From Vanilla planifolia (Eukaryota > Streptophyta > Magnoliopsida > Asparagales > Orchidaceae): DNA of 64,000 nt. Shown here piece after piece: positions 14,855 through 29,000 of the stretch. Position 1 is the first letter of the stretch. Each line of letters begins with the position of its first letter. The position numbers and the translations under genes are program-made. The notes below the pieces were generated by a model. The model saw nothing but the letters and a program-made list of their open reading frames with translations, was not told the DNA's origin and ran no database searches. The DNA lies in the NCBI GenBank assembly GCA_023846275.1, contig JAIUJO010000185.1, positions 447,229-511,228 of the forward strand. The letters run 5' to 3'.

Positions 14855-16161
14855 AAGAAAAGATGAGATAAATATAAGGAATATAATTTAACCAAATCAA
14901 ATTGATGTAATAGTGATAAGAGAAGATATTTATAATTTCATTGTAATACATCAAAATCTAAGGGAATATTTTGAAAAAGTAAAATAAATTAAGTAGGAAC
15001 ATTTAATTCCAATATGTTATAGAAAATATTAGTTTAACATTCCCAAAAGTGAAATTATGTAAAAATGAATTCTAAAAAAATTATTCAAAATAAAAGGAAA
15101 TAAAATATTTTTAAAATATAAAATAAATTTTTATTAGATAGAGCTCATCATAAAAGGATTTGTTTATTCTTGAATGGACCACACTAAGAATAATTATATA
15201 GTAGAAAATTTAATGAGTATAAATAATAATAAATAATATTTTTAATTTCAAAAAAATATATATTAAAAAAATTTTGGATAAGAAATTGAACACATCGATT
15301 GTAATATGATTTATTGCCAAATTACCTTAGTCAATATTTTATAAATCATGCAAAAATCTTAGAATTTTTTTAACAAAATATAAAAAATGAATATGTAATT
15401 TGATAGATCTTGTTTACATGAGTGCAACAACATTTCTTTCATCTTATCGAACCTCATTATGAATTATAAAAAATTACCACACCAAAGAAAAACATATGAG
15501 GAAAAGCAAAAACTCATACAAGAGTGTTTCATGGAGATCAACTATAATACACTTGATCATTAAATTAAATAAGTATAAAAATATCTCGTAAAACATGCCC
15601 AAACTATAGAAAATAAAATTTCTAATTACATGGTGTTAATTAGATAAGTCCAAATTTTTTATCATAATAGAACTTTATTAAGAGTAACTTTGAATTGTCA
15701 TGATAAATAAGCTTAAATAATCATAAATAATTATTTTAGTACTAAACAAAAATTTATCGATATAGAAATTAGATAAATTAAAATAATGTAGTATAAAAAA
15801 TAAAAGGGATGTAACAGTCACATGATTAGAGATATATAGTTACATAGCATTATAACCAAAAAAAACATTTTGATGAGATGAGACAAATTGTATTAGAAAC
15901 ATGTATTCCATGATCTTAAAGCGATAAAGTGTAACATTCTTGTTCATCAAATATGGTACAAATCAAAATGTAACAAAAAACACATAACTATTCTAAAAAT
16001 AGATTACTGAAAAAGATTAAAAAATTATTTTTTGGAAAAAGATAATTAAGACAAGTCTAATGACATTTTTTCACTTTCATCGAACCACTTTTTGAGTTAA
16101 TAAAAATTGTAAAATCTAATAATTATCAAAAACAGAAACTTATTTTTTATAATACAATATA

Positions 16162-16184
16162 AATATATATATATATATATATAT
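16162..16184. repeat. TA microsatellite in a satellite monomer
   Basis: An AT/TA run immediately precedes the TTAAAGTTGGAATAAGATAA part of the monomer, which corresponds to the consensus TTAAAGCTAAAATGAGATAA. Confidence 0.88.
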
Positions 16185-19100
16185 TAAAGTTGGAATAAGA
16201 TAAATTGATTCAATAGAATATAAAAAAAAATAAAAAAGTGTAGCTCATATAAGAGGAGAATTAGAGTATCATTATAATAAAAAAAATAAAAGCAAAATGT
16301 TTAAGGGATTAATAAAAATTACATGGGAAAGTTGCACTCTAATATGTTATGGAGATCATGTATAACATCCACAATTATCAGGAAAATTATAAATCAAAAT
16401 ATCTATCAAATAATTTTTAAACTCTACTTAATAAAATATCTAAAAATACAAAAATAAATATTTAATTAGATGATGTCAATATAAGTCCAACAGTGTCTGT
16501 CTTTTACCTATTACACCAAATTTAGAATAACATGAATTACAATAACTGAGGAAATTTAATATAACCAAATCATTATTTCACATGAGAGGAGATTTAGTGT
16601 TAATCAGTAACATAACAAATTTAAAATAAAAAATTTGAAGATATGACATAAATTATACTCGAATAATTTTCTCCAAAAAACTAAGAAGATTGAGTGTAAC
16701 CTCCACGATCATTAAATAAACTACAAATTAAAAATAACTTATAAAGCACGCAAAAACCATAGAAAATAAAATTTTAGAAACAAAAAAAGAAATATCTAAT
16801 TGGATTGAGCTAGTTAAGATAACTTTAGTGACACTTGTTTCATCCTTATTGGACATTATTTTTAATTACTAAATACTATAAAAGTAAATAAGAATAAGTC
16901 ATAACAAATTAATATTTTATATTAACAAAATAAATATTAAAGCTAAAATTAAATAACTTGAATTAATGCAATATAAGAAAAACACAGCAAAAGAAGATCA
17001 CAAAAGAGTAGATTATTGTTTCAAAAAATAAATCCATGGCAAAATTAAAAATTTGACAAAACAGCATATCTTTTACTGGAATATTGCATTTGAATATATT
17101 AAGCAATCAAGTAAAACTTCCTCGATCATCAAAGATAAAAATAATTTACAAATTGAAAAGTATTTAATTTAGAGAGCACATTGAGAAGAGTCGAACAAAA
17201 TTTGTCTTATCTCCATCAGACCTCATTCACAATTATCATGAATTACTAAACGAAATAAGGACAAATAATAACATTTTATTATTTTAATATTTAGAAAATC
17301 TGTATTATTGGCAAAATGAGATAAATCTAAGCAATAGAATATAATAAAATTAGAGCAAGTGATTTGTTGAATGAGAAGAGATATATAGTTAATAACTAAT
17401 ATATCCAAATGAAAGCAAAACATTTTAAAATTTTATGAAATTGTATGTGAAAGTTTTCCTCCAAAACAGTAAATAGGTTCAGTGAGACTTCCTTAAATAT
17501 CAAATGTCATATAAATAAAAATTTCTCATAAATCATGCTAAAATTATTGGGAATTAAATATTTCAAAATATAAAAATGAATACTCGATAGGATGGAGCTT
17601 CACCAAGTAAGTCCAATGAAGTTCAATTTCTTCACATTGAATTTTGTTTAGGATTACTTTGAATTTCAAAATGAAATAAACTTAAATAGTAACAAATTAC
17701 TTATTTAATATTAAGTAAATATATAATAATATTGAAATGAGCTAAATTGTTTCAATTTAGTATTCAAAAAGTGATGTAAAAGTTAATCAGAGAAGAATTA
17801 GAGTTTCATCATAATAAAATGACATCAAAGAAAAAGTTTTACAAAATAAGTTAAATTATACAAGAAAATTATATTCTAAGATAATAAGGAGATAAAGTAT
17901 GACATCTATGATCGTAAAATCTGGCATCAATAAAAATATCTTAGAAAAAAAGAAAAAAAATAAAGAATAAAATAATTAGAAATATAAAAAATATTTAATT
18001 AGATATATCTCATAAAGTGGAATCCAATGAGATTTTCTTCATTTCAGTCTAACCATTGTTTGAACTATTTTGAATTATGAAGGTAATAAGAAAAAATAAT
18101 AATAAATTTTAATTTCAAAATTATGTGAAATAGAATTAAAGCTAAAATGAGAGAAATTTAAGAGATTTGATATTGCCAAATCAATAACAAGGATCACCTG
18201 ATAAGAGATTTAGAGTTTCATAATAACATAAAAAATAAAAATAAAAATAAAAATGGTTTTGGAAACTAGATCATATGTATGGGAAAGTTGCACTCCAATA
18301 CACTAAGGAGATCATGTGTAACATCTTCAATAATTAAATTAGGTATAAATCAAAATAGGTAGGAAAAAATGCCAAAAAATCATAAATAAGATTAAAAAAA
18401 TTAAAAAAATATATTTAGTTGGATAGTACGCATCAATATGAATGCTAGAACATTTATTTCATTTAGATCAAATGTCATTTAGAATTATCATGAATTATCA
18501 ATGTAAATAAGCATAAATAAAAAATTATTATTTTAATATTAAAAAAATATACATCAAAGCTAAAATTAATTTTATAAAAGCATTATAATTAATCCAAATC
18601 AATGAGATATAAATGTCACAAGGTAGGAGATTTGGAATTTCATTGTAATATATCCAAATATAAGTAAAGAAGTTTAAAAAAATGAGTTAAATGTCATAAG
18701 AAACTTGCATGCTAAGATACTAAAGATATAATCTGTAATATACTTGATGATCAAATCAGGTTAAAATCATTTTGTTTTATACGGTGTAATAAAATTCTAG
18801 AAAAAATATTAAAAAAATAAATATTTCCTTGGGTAAAGGTCACTACGATATGTTAATCAAGTTTTGTTTTGTCTTGATCGGTCCTCACATAAAAAACTAC
18901 AAATTATGAAATAATTAAGCATAAATAAAAATAAATTTCGACATTAGTATAAAAAAAATATTTATTAAAATTGAATTAAGATAAATTGGAGATATGTGGT
19001 ATGACAAAATCAAGGTGTTGTAAAAGTTATATTAGAGGAAATTTTGAGTTACACATTTATATAAAAAATCAAAAGAAAATTCTTGAACAGAAGGGATAAC

Positions 19101-20395
19101 TAATATAAGAAAGATTAAATCCAAGCTTTTAAGAATATAAAGTGTAAAACGATTAATAGAAAAGTTAGGTACAAATTAAAATGACTTGTAAAATATAATA
19201 AAACCTAAGATAATAAATTATTTAAAAATATAAAAAAGAATATTTAGAAACATGAACTCGTTAAGAAGAGTGCAATGACATTTGTTTTATATACATCAAT
19301 AATCATTTGGAATTACTATATGTTATAAAATAAAAAAGGCATTAATAGTAAAAAACTTATGTTATTTTAATATTAAATAAATATATATATCAAACTTGAA
19401 ATAAGATTAATTAAAACAATGTCATATAATTGAATCGAAGTGATGTAAATGACATATAAGAAGTGAATATGATTTCATTTCAAAAAAATTATATAGGAAA
19501 ATTTGAAAAATTCAGACAAATTTTATAGGACCTTTTCATTCAAACAAACTATGCAGAACAACAATGACATTCTCTATCACCAAATTAGGAGCAGGTCGAT
19601 AACTTCCATAAAGCATGCCAAAATCTTAAAAAAGAATTTAGACAATATAAAATAAAAATTTAATTTGATTGAGCTTGTGAAGATGGGTCCAACAATGATT
19701 ATTTCATCAAAGTCGACCACCATTAGGAATTACTATGAATTACCAATGGGTTAAAGAAAAAATAATAATAAAGTTTTATCTTAATTTTAAGTAAATATAT
19801 ATATCAAAATAGGAATAAAAAAGCAATATAATATAACAAAAATTGTTGAGATGCAAAGATCACATGGGAAGAAGTTTAGAATTTCATAGTAATGTCACCA
19901 AATCAAGGCAAAAACATTTAATGAATAAAGTAAATTCTATAGGAATGTTTTATTCTAAGATATTAACGAGATCAAGTGTAATGTCATCAATTCTACGCTT
20001 TAGAGTATAACAAAATATGTTATAATGCCTGCCAAAACTCTAAAAAGAAATATTTAAACAAAAAACATAGCAATTAATGTTTAATTTGATGCACCTCATT
20101 GAGATTAGTAAAATGATCCTTTTTCATCATGATTGCAATTCATATGTAACAAATATGAACTACTATGTTAAAAAGCACAAATAATCAAGAACTATTTCTT
20201 AATATTAAGTAAAAAATATATTGAATTGATAAGGCAAAAATTAAAGTTACCTAATATCAAAAAATCAAAGTGATATAAGTGTTGTACAAGAAGAGAATTT
20301 GAATTATTTTGTAATTTAAAAAAATCACAATGAAATATTTGAAGAAATGAGATAAATTATAGAGGAAACTTTCATTCCAATATACTAAGAAGATG

Positions 20396-20545
20396 AAGTG
20401 TAATATTCCCTATCATTAAATAATGCATAAATCTAAATGTTTCATTAAGCAAACAAAAATAAGAGAAAATCAAGTGTAACAACTTTAATTGTGAAATAAG
20501 ACAAAATTCAAAATCCCCTATAAAATGTGCCAAAACTCTAGATGA
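20396..20545 (+). repeat. Satellite monomer with partly repeated sub-block
   Basis: Two successive stretches resemble the same part of the consensus. The first reads GATGAAGTGTAATATTCCC and runs on to TTTCATTAAGCAAACAAAAA. The second reads AATCAAGTGTAACAACTTT and runs on to AAAATGTGCCAAAACTCTAG. The monomer therefore repeats its 'GTGTAACATCC to CATGCCAAAAC' segment once, an internal duplication of about 90-100 bp. Confidence 0.5.
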
Positions 20546-23500
20546 GTCCAATGGCTTTTGTATCATCTCGATTTAGTATTGTTTAAGATTACAATAAATT
20601 ACCAAAATAATTAACACAAATAATAAAACATTATCATTTAATATTAAGTAAATATATATTAAAGAAAAAAGTACTTAAATTGAAGGAATGTAATATAAAA
20701 AATGAAAAAATTAAGTAAAGCATACTTTAGAGAAGATTTAAATTTACCAAGTAAGATAACAAAATGAACATGTAAACTTTAAAAAAATCAGATAAATTGA
20801 TAGACAAAATTATTTTCCTATATACTAAAGAGATCTTGTCCAACTTATTTTATCATCAAATAAGGTACAAAATAAAATATGACATGACCAAAGCAATATT
20901 GTTTTATGGTATTATAACAAAATCAAAAAGAAATGTTTGGAAAAATTTGATAAATTAATATGAGTGATTCATTCAAAGAAATGAATGGGATCAAGTATAA
21001 CATCATCAATGATCAAATTACGTATTAATGAAATATCTCATAAAATATTCTCAAGTAATACAAAATAAAATCCTTAAGAATATAAAAACAAATATTTAAT
21101 TGAGCAGAGCTTATCGTGATGAGACCATTGACATTTATTTTGTCTCAATCAAATCTTTTTTATAATTACTTTGAACTAAAAATATAAATAAGTTGAAATA
21201 TTTAAAAATCTTTATTTTAATTTTAGTAAATATATATTAAATTTTGAATAAGAAAAATTGGAGCAATCTAATATAACCAAATAAAAGTAATGCAAATGTA
21301 ACATGAGTTGAGATTTGGAGTTACACAATAATATAACTAAAAAAAATTTGATAAATCATAATGAAAAAGTCCATTGACTAATACAATAGAGATCAATTGC
21401 AACATACTCGATAACCAAATGAGGTATGAAACAAATTTTTTTAAAGGACTAAAAAGACACTAAAAATTGAAAATATAAGAAAGAATATTTAATTAGATAC
21501 AGCTCATTAAGATGAGTGGAATGACATTTGCTCCACTTAGGAATAACTTTGAATAACAATAATAAATATGCATAAATAATAATAAAATATTATTTTAAAT
21601 AATGTTAAAATACCTTAAAGTTGAAATGAGATTAATTAAAATTATTTAATATATCAAAATTGAAGAAACATAAAAGCTAAATAATGAGAGATACAGATCT
21701 TCATAATAATAAAACATAATCAATGTTAAACATTTCAACAAATTAAAAAAATCTAGTAGTATGTTATATTCCAAGATACTAAAGAGATTTTGTATAAAAC
21801 CCTTGATCCTCAAATTAGTTAAATGAATTGAGTTTGACAAAATGAGTTAAATGACATTTGACCCATCTTTATCAAAATGCTTCTAGTTTTTACACAAATA
21901 CATAAGTAAATAAGCATTATAATGCAAGATTAATTAATTGAAAATTATTAAATATATATTGAGGTTGAATAGAGATAAGTTAAACTATCATAACTTCATA
22001 AAATAAAAGTGAAATAAAGTCATGCAAAGGAGTAGCTATAGTTATATAGTAATATACCAAAGTCAAAGCAAAAACTTTCAAACCTAAAAACTAAGATTAT
22101 GTCAAAATCATTGATTGTGAAATCAATTATGAATCAAAATGAGATGCAAAGTTCATTAAAACCCTAAAAAATATCTTAAAAATGATTATTTAATTAGATA
22201 GAGCTTATTTAGATAAGTCTAATAACATTTATTTTATTTTGATCACACCTTATTTAGAGTTACATAAAATTTCAAATTTAAATTGCAATAAATATTAATA
22301 AAGTATTATTTTAAAATGAACTAAATATATATTAGAGATGAAATTAGAAAAACTACAGTATTGTAAAATAAACAAAAATGAATTGATGATGGTCAAATGC
22401 AATATGATTTAGAGTTACTACATAATATAACAAAATAAAAAAGTTGAAGAAATGACATAAACCATGTAGGGAAGTTGCGTTAAAAGATACTATAAAGATC
22501 AAGTATAATATCATTAATATAAAATCAAGAACAAATTAAAATGACTTGTAAATCACAAAAAATCATAAGAAATAAAATATATTAAAATATTGAAACAGAT
22601 ATTTAATTGTGTAGAGCTCATTGAGGTAAGACCAATGATCATTGTTTCATCTTGATATGTCCTCATTTGGAATTGCAAAAAAATTACAAAATAAATAACT
22701 AAAATTAAAAATAAATTATTATTTTAAAAATAAGTATATATTCAACCTAAAATGACTAATATTGAAATAATATAATATAAGAAAATAAAAGTGAAATATA
22801 GGTTTCACAATATTAGATTTAGAGTTACATAGAAATATAACAACAATAAAAGAGAAGACTTTGAATAAATGAGGTAAGTTACACGGGAAAGTTACATTGA
22901 TAAACATTAAAAAGATCAATTGTAATGTCGACTATCATCAAATCAAGTAAGAAATTAAATGACTCATAAAGCTTGCAAAAACTTAAAAAAATAAGATATC
23001 TAGAAAATTAATTAATAAACATTTCATTTAGTGTAGCTCACCAAGATGAGTAATAATTTTTTAACCTTGATCTGACCATGCCTAAGATTAAAGTGAATTA
23101 CAAATTTGCATAATTATAAATAATAATAAATTAATAATTCAATATTTAGTAAATATACAACTAATCTAAAATAAGATAAATTAAGGCATTTTAATATAAA
23201 AAAATCAAATTGATTCATTGGCCACATGATAAGAGATTTAATTATACAGTAATACAACATAATGAAATTGAAACAATTGAAGAAATAAGAGAATTATAAA
23301 GCAAAGGGGCATTCTGAGATATTAATGTGATTTTGTGTAACATTCTCAATATTAAATTAAGGTAAAAATGAAGTTTCCAATAAAACATGCCTAAACTATA
23401 AAGGATAAAATATTAAAAAAATTTTGAAATGAATAATTTGTTAGATGGAACTAGTCCATAAGAATGACAAAAATTATAAACATAAATAATTAAAAATATA

Positions 23501-23693
23501 TATTTTTAATACAAAGTAAACATATATTAATGCTCAAGAGAAATAAATGGATGTGGTATATTATAACAAAATGAAAGCAATGTAAACGTCACATGAGAGA
23601 AGATTTAGATTTACATAATAATATAACCAAATCAAAATAAATAATTTCATGAAATGAGTTAAATTTTATGAGAAAGTTTAATTCTAAGAAACT

Positions 23694-24878
23694 TAAAACA
23701 CCAAGTGTAATCCGTTCATCATTAAAAACATTTATAAAAATAATATCTCATAAAATATGCCAAAACCCAAGAAAATAAAATATTTGAAATAATAAAAATA
23801 AATATTTTTTTGATAGAGGCATCGAAATAAGTCCAATGACCTTTGTTTCATCTTAAATGGATATGTTTGGAATTTCTAAAAAATTTCAATGTAAAAGAGC
23901 ATAAATAATACTTAATTATTATTTTAATAAAAAGTAAATATGTATTATACCTTAAATAAGATTATTTAAGGAAATGTAATATAATTAAATTAAAGTGATT
24001 AAAAGGTCACATGAGAGGAGAATTGATGTTTCATAGTAATATAACTAAATAAATGAAAATAATTTAGAGAAATGAGATAAATAATATAGGAAAGTTGCAA
24101 TCAAAAAATTTAAAGTAATCAAGCATAACACGCTTGACCATCAAATCAGGTAGTAATCTAAATGTCTTATAAAGCATACAAAAGCTCTAAAAAATAAATA
24201 TTTCAAAAACATGATTGTTTATTTATATAAAGCAAATCAAGATCTAATTGCTTATTAATAATCATAAATCATTTTAAATTATAGTAAATCATCCAATTAA
24301 ATATATATAATAAAGGAAAATAATAATTAAGTAGTTATATATTAAAGGTGAAATCAGATTTGTAATATAACCAAATCAAGCTATTGCAACTTCCACATAA
24401 TAGGAGATTTGGAGTTACAAAGTAATATTAAAAACATTTGAAGAAATTAAATAAATTAAGGAGAAAGTTACTTTCCATGATACAAAGGAGATCAAGTGTC
24501 ACATTTTCTATTATCAAATTTGGTATAAATCCAAATGTATTTCAGAACATGATGAAACTCTAAAAAATAAAAAATCTAAAGAAATATTAAAAAATGAATA
24601 TTTAATTTCATAGAGCTTATTAAGAAGAGTGGAAATACATTTTTTCTTTTCTATTTATACTCATTAAGAAGTATTGTGACTCTCCAACATAAATAAATAA
24701 ATTGTTATAATAATAATTTATTTATTAATAAGTAAATAGTATTGCTAAAAAAGAGCTAATTTGAAACAATATAATATAACGAAAGCAAAACAAAATAAAC
24801 ATCACATGAGAAGAGAATTAGAATTCCTTAGTAATTTAACGAATTCTTAGCAAAACATTTAATAAAATTAGTAAAAAC
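23694..24878 (+). repeat. Higher-order repeat unit, copy 1 (three monomers)
   Basis: This 1.18-kb block is closely repeated in the next 1.2 kb. Marker positions: CCAAGTGTAATCC at 23,701 and 24,880, and GTCCAATGACCTTTGTTTC at 23,831 and 25,011, both about 1,180 apart. By eye the two copies are above 90% identical, well above the similarity between ordinary neighbouring monomers. Compared with copy 2, this copy lacks two short segments around 24,325-24,360. Confidence 0.85.
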
Positions 24879-26090
24879 ACCAAGTGTAATCCCTTGATCA
24901 TTAAAAACGTTTATAAAAATAATATCTCATAAAATATAAAAAAAACCCAAGAAAATAAAATATTTGAAATAATGGAAATAAATATTTTTTGGATAGAGGC
25001 ATCGAAATAAGTCCAATGACCTTTGTTTCATCTTAAATGGATATGTTTGGAATTTCTAAAAATTACCAATGTAAAAGAGCATAAATAATACTTAATTATT
25101 ATTTTAATAAAAAGTGAATATGTATTATACCTTAAATACAATTATTTAAGGAAATGTAATATAACTAAATTAAAGTGATTAAAAGGTCACATAAGAGGAG
25201 AATTGCTTTTTCATAATAATATAACTAAATAAATGAAAATAATTTAGAGAAATGAGGTAAATCATATAGCAAAGTTGCATTCAAAAAATTTAAAGTAATC
25301 ATGCATAACACACTTGACCATCAAATCAGGTAGTAATCTAAATGTCTTATAAAACATACAAAAGCTCTAAAAAATAAAATATTTGAAAAACATAATTATT
25401 TATTTATATAAAGCAAATCAAGATCTAACTATGTTGCTTATTAATAATCATACATCATTTTAAATTATAATAAATCATCCAATTAAATATATATAATAAA
25501 GGAAAATAATAATAAATTATTATTTTAATGTTAAGTAGTTATATATTAAAGGTGAAATAAGATTAATTGAAACTATGTAATATAACCAAATCAAGGTAAT
25601 GCAACTTCCACATAATAGGAGATTTGGAGTTACAAATTAATATTAAAAACAAATGAAGAGATTAAATAAATTAAGGAGAAAGTTACTTTCCATGTAGCAA
25701 AGGCGATCAAGTGTCACATTCTCTATTATCAAATTTTGTATAAATCCAAATGTATTTCAGAACATGATGAAACTCTAAAAAATAAAAAATCTAAAAAATA
25801 TTGAAAAAAGAATATTTAATTTCATAGAGCTTATAAGAAGAGTGGAAATACATTTTTTCTTTTCTATTTATCCTCATTAAGAAATATTGTGACTCTCCAA
25901 AATAAATAAATAAATAGTTATAATGATAATTTATTTATTAATAAGCAAATAGTATTGCTAAAAAAGAGCTAATTTGAAATAATATAATATAACCAAAACA
26001 AAACAAAATAAACATCACATGAGAAGAGAATTAGAATTCCTTAGTAATGTAATGAATTCATGGAAAAACATTTAATAAAATGAGTTAAAA
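24879..26090 (+). repeat. Higher-order repeat unit, copy 2 (three monomers)
   Basis: This is the tandem partner of the block to its left. Homology runs from AAAACACCAAGTGTAATCCC through AGAATTCCTTAGTAATGTAA to the CATTTAATAAAATGAGTTAA stretch near 26,090, where copy 1 instead runs into the start of copy 2. It keeps the AATAAATTATTATTTTAATG segment missing from copy 1, so copy 2 is the less deleted version. Confidence 0.85.
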
Positions 26091-29000
26091 CCAAATGGAA
26101 AGCTGCTTCCCAAGATATTAAGGAGATAGAGTTTAACATCATAATACCACAAATTCAATACAAATTGGAACATCTAATGAAGCTTGTCGAAACTTCAAAA
26201 AGACCTTTGAAAGCATAAAAATCTACAGTTAATTGGATAGAGCTCTTTTAGATGAGTTCAATGATGCTTATTTTGTCTAGAACATAACTCATTTTGGAAT
26301 ACTATAATTTACAAAGACTAAAGAAGCTTAAATAGTAAAAAACTTTTATTTTAGCAACAAGTTTATACATACCAATGATGATTATGACAAGTTTAGGATT
26401 TGTAATATGAGCAACAAGAGAGGAGAACAATAATTTCTATTATATAACAAAATCAAAATTAAAAATTGAAGAATTTTGTTAAAAATCTCAATAAAGTTGC
26501 TTTCCAGTAACCTAAGATCTAATGTAACATTCTCAACCATCAAATTAGTAATTAAACAAAATGTTTCATAAAACATGCTATAACACTTGGAAAAATATTT
26601 CAATATATATAATTAAATATTTAATAGCATGGAGCTCGTTGATGTTAGTGGAAGGAGTTTTACTTGGTTTCAATTGGACATTGTTTGTAATTCTTGCAAA
26701 TCAAAAAACTAAATAGTAAAAAATTTAAAAATTTTATTATTTTAATATTATTAACTTCTTATGTAAGAAATATTAAGATATATTTAAGTAATCTAATATA
26801 ACCAAATAAAAGTGTTGTAAAGGTTACATTAGAGGAGATCTAGAATTACATAGCGCTATAAGAAAATTAAAGAGAAAAATTAGAGGCAGTGACTTAAAAT
26901 TATAAGGGAAACTTGCATTCTATGATACTTAGTAGATCAAGTGTAACATCTACGTTCATCAACTGTGGTGTGCACAAGAATAACTTATAAAATGAGCAAA
27001 CATGTTAGAAAAAAATTATTAAATTATAAAAAATATTTAATTAGATGGAGGTTATCTAGATGAGTGAAACAACTTTTGTTTTACCTCAATTAGATCACAT
27101 TTGGAATTACTAAAATCATAAAAGAAAAAAGCACAAACAATAATAAGTTATATTTAATGATAAATAAATATGTAATAAAGTTGAAATGTGATGAATTTAA
27201 ACGATATAATGTAACAAAATTAAATTGATCAAAATGTTGTAAAAGAGGAGAACTAAATGTTCTCTCTAATATACCCTAAAAAAAGAAAGAAGTTTGAAGA
27301 GATGAGTTCGATCATGTGGGAAAGTTTCATGCCATGAAACTAATAGATCAATTGTAAAACCATCCATGATCAAAACAAGTATGAATAAAAATATTTCCAA
27401 AAACATGGCAAAACCCTTAAAAATAATATGTTTCTTATTTAAGAAATTAAATATTTAATTGGATAAAGATTATCATGATTAGACCAATGATGTTTGTTTC
27501 ATTTTGATGGTATCTCGTTTTGAATTAGTAATAATCACCATAGTAAATATGAATAAATGATACTAAATTTTTATTATAACATTATGTAAAACTATTTTAA
27601 ATCATGAATAAAAATGATTGAAGTAATAAAATATAAGCTAGTTGAGTGGATGCAAAAGTCACATAAGAGGATAGTTTGAATTGCATATTAGTTTACAAAA
27701 AATATAAGTAAAATTTATGAATAAATGAGATAAATTGCATGACAAAAATTCCATGATGATAACTAGATTGAGTAAAATATCCTCCATCATCAAATCTATT
27801 ACGAATTAAAATGCCTCACAAAGTTGGTTAATACCTTATAAAATAAAATATTTAAAAATATATAAATAATAATTAATTAAATAAACCTCATATGATCAAG
27901 AACATTGCTTTATCTTTATTGAACCCTTTTTGGAATTACTATTTGTTAACAAATTAAATAAGCATAACCAACAATTATTATTTTAAGTTATGTGACAATA
28001 TATTAAAGTTTAATAAGAAAAATTGATGTGATGTTATCTAAACAAATCAAAGAAATTCGAAAGTCACTTGAGATGAGCATTATTGTTTAATAGCAATATG
28101 TTAAATGAATGCAAAAAATTTAAATAAATGAGATAAATTTTATGGAAAAGTTAAATTCCAAGATAATAAGCTAATATCTTAATATTAAGTAAATTTATAC
28201 TAATCCTATAATGATATAAATTGACCAAAATAATATGACATAAAAAAATGTGATTTTAATGCCCTAAGAGAGGAGAATTAGATTTTGATAGTAATATTAC
28301 AACAACAAAGAAAAAACTTGGAACAAATGAGTTCAATCAAATGAGAAACTTTCATGCTAAGAAAATATCTAGATTGACTGTAACATCTTTGATCATGATA
28401 TCAAGTATGAATCAAAATATTATGTGAACTATGTAATAATTCAAGAAAGTGAAATATTTAAATATAGAAAAGAAAGTTAATTGAATAGATCTCACAGGAC
28501 TAGTTTAATGTTTTTTTCGTCTGAATTAAACATTATTTGGAATTAATATGGTTCACCAAAGTAAATAAGCAAAAAAAATCACAAAAAATCATAACAAATC
28601 ATAAATAATCTTAAATAATTATGGTAGTATAAGGAAAACATATACTAGAATTGAAAATGAGAAAAGTTTTTAAAAAATATAATGTAACTCAATCAAAGAA
28701 ATGTAAATGTTACAAGAGAGGAGAATTATAGTTTCTTGGTATTGTTAACAAATGAAAGAAAAGCATTTAATAAAACTTTGTAAATTGCATGAAAATGATG
28801 CATTTTAAGATACTAAGGTGATCTAGTGTGTCACTCTCAAATGTTAAATCAAGAATGAATCTAAATGTCTCATAAAGCATATTAAACCCCTAATAAAAAT
28901 TTTTAAAGCTATATAATTAAATATCTGATCAAAACGAGCTCATTGAGATGAGTGGAATGATATTTGTTTCATCTTAATTAGACTTCAAAATTATTATGGA

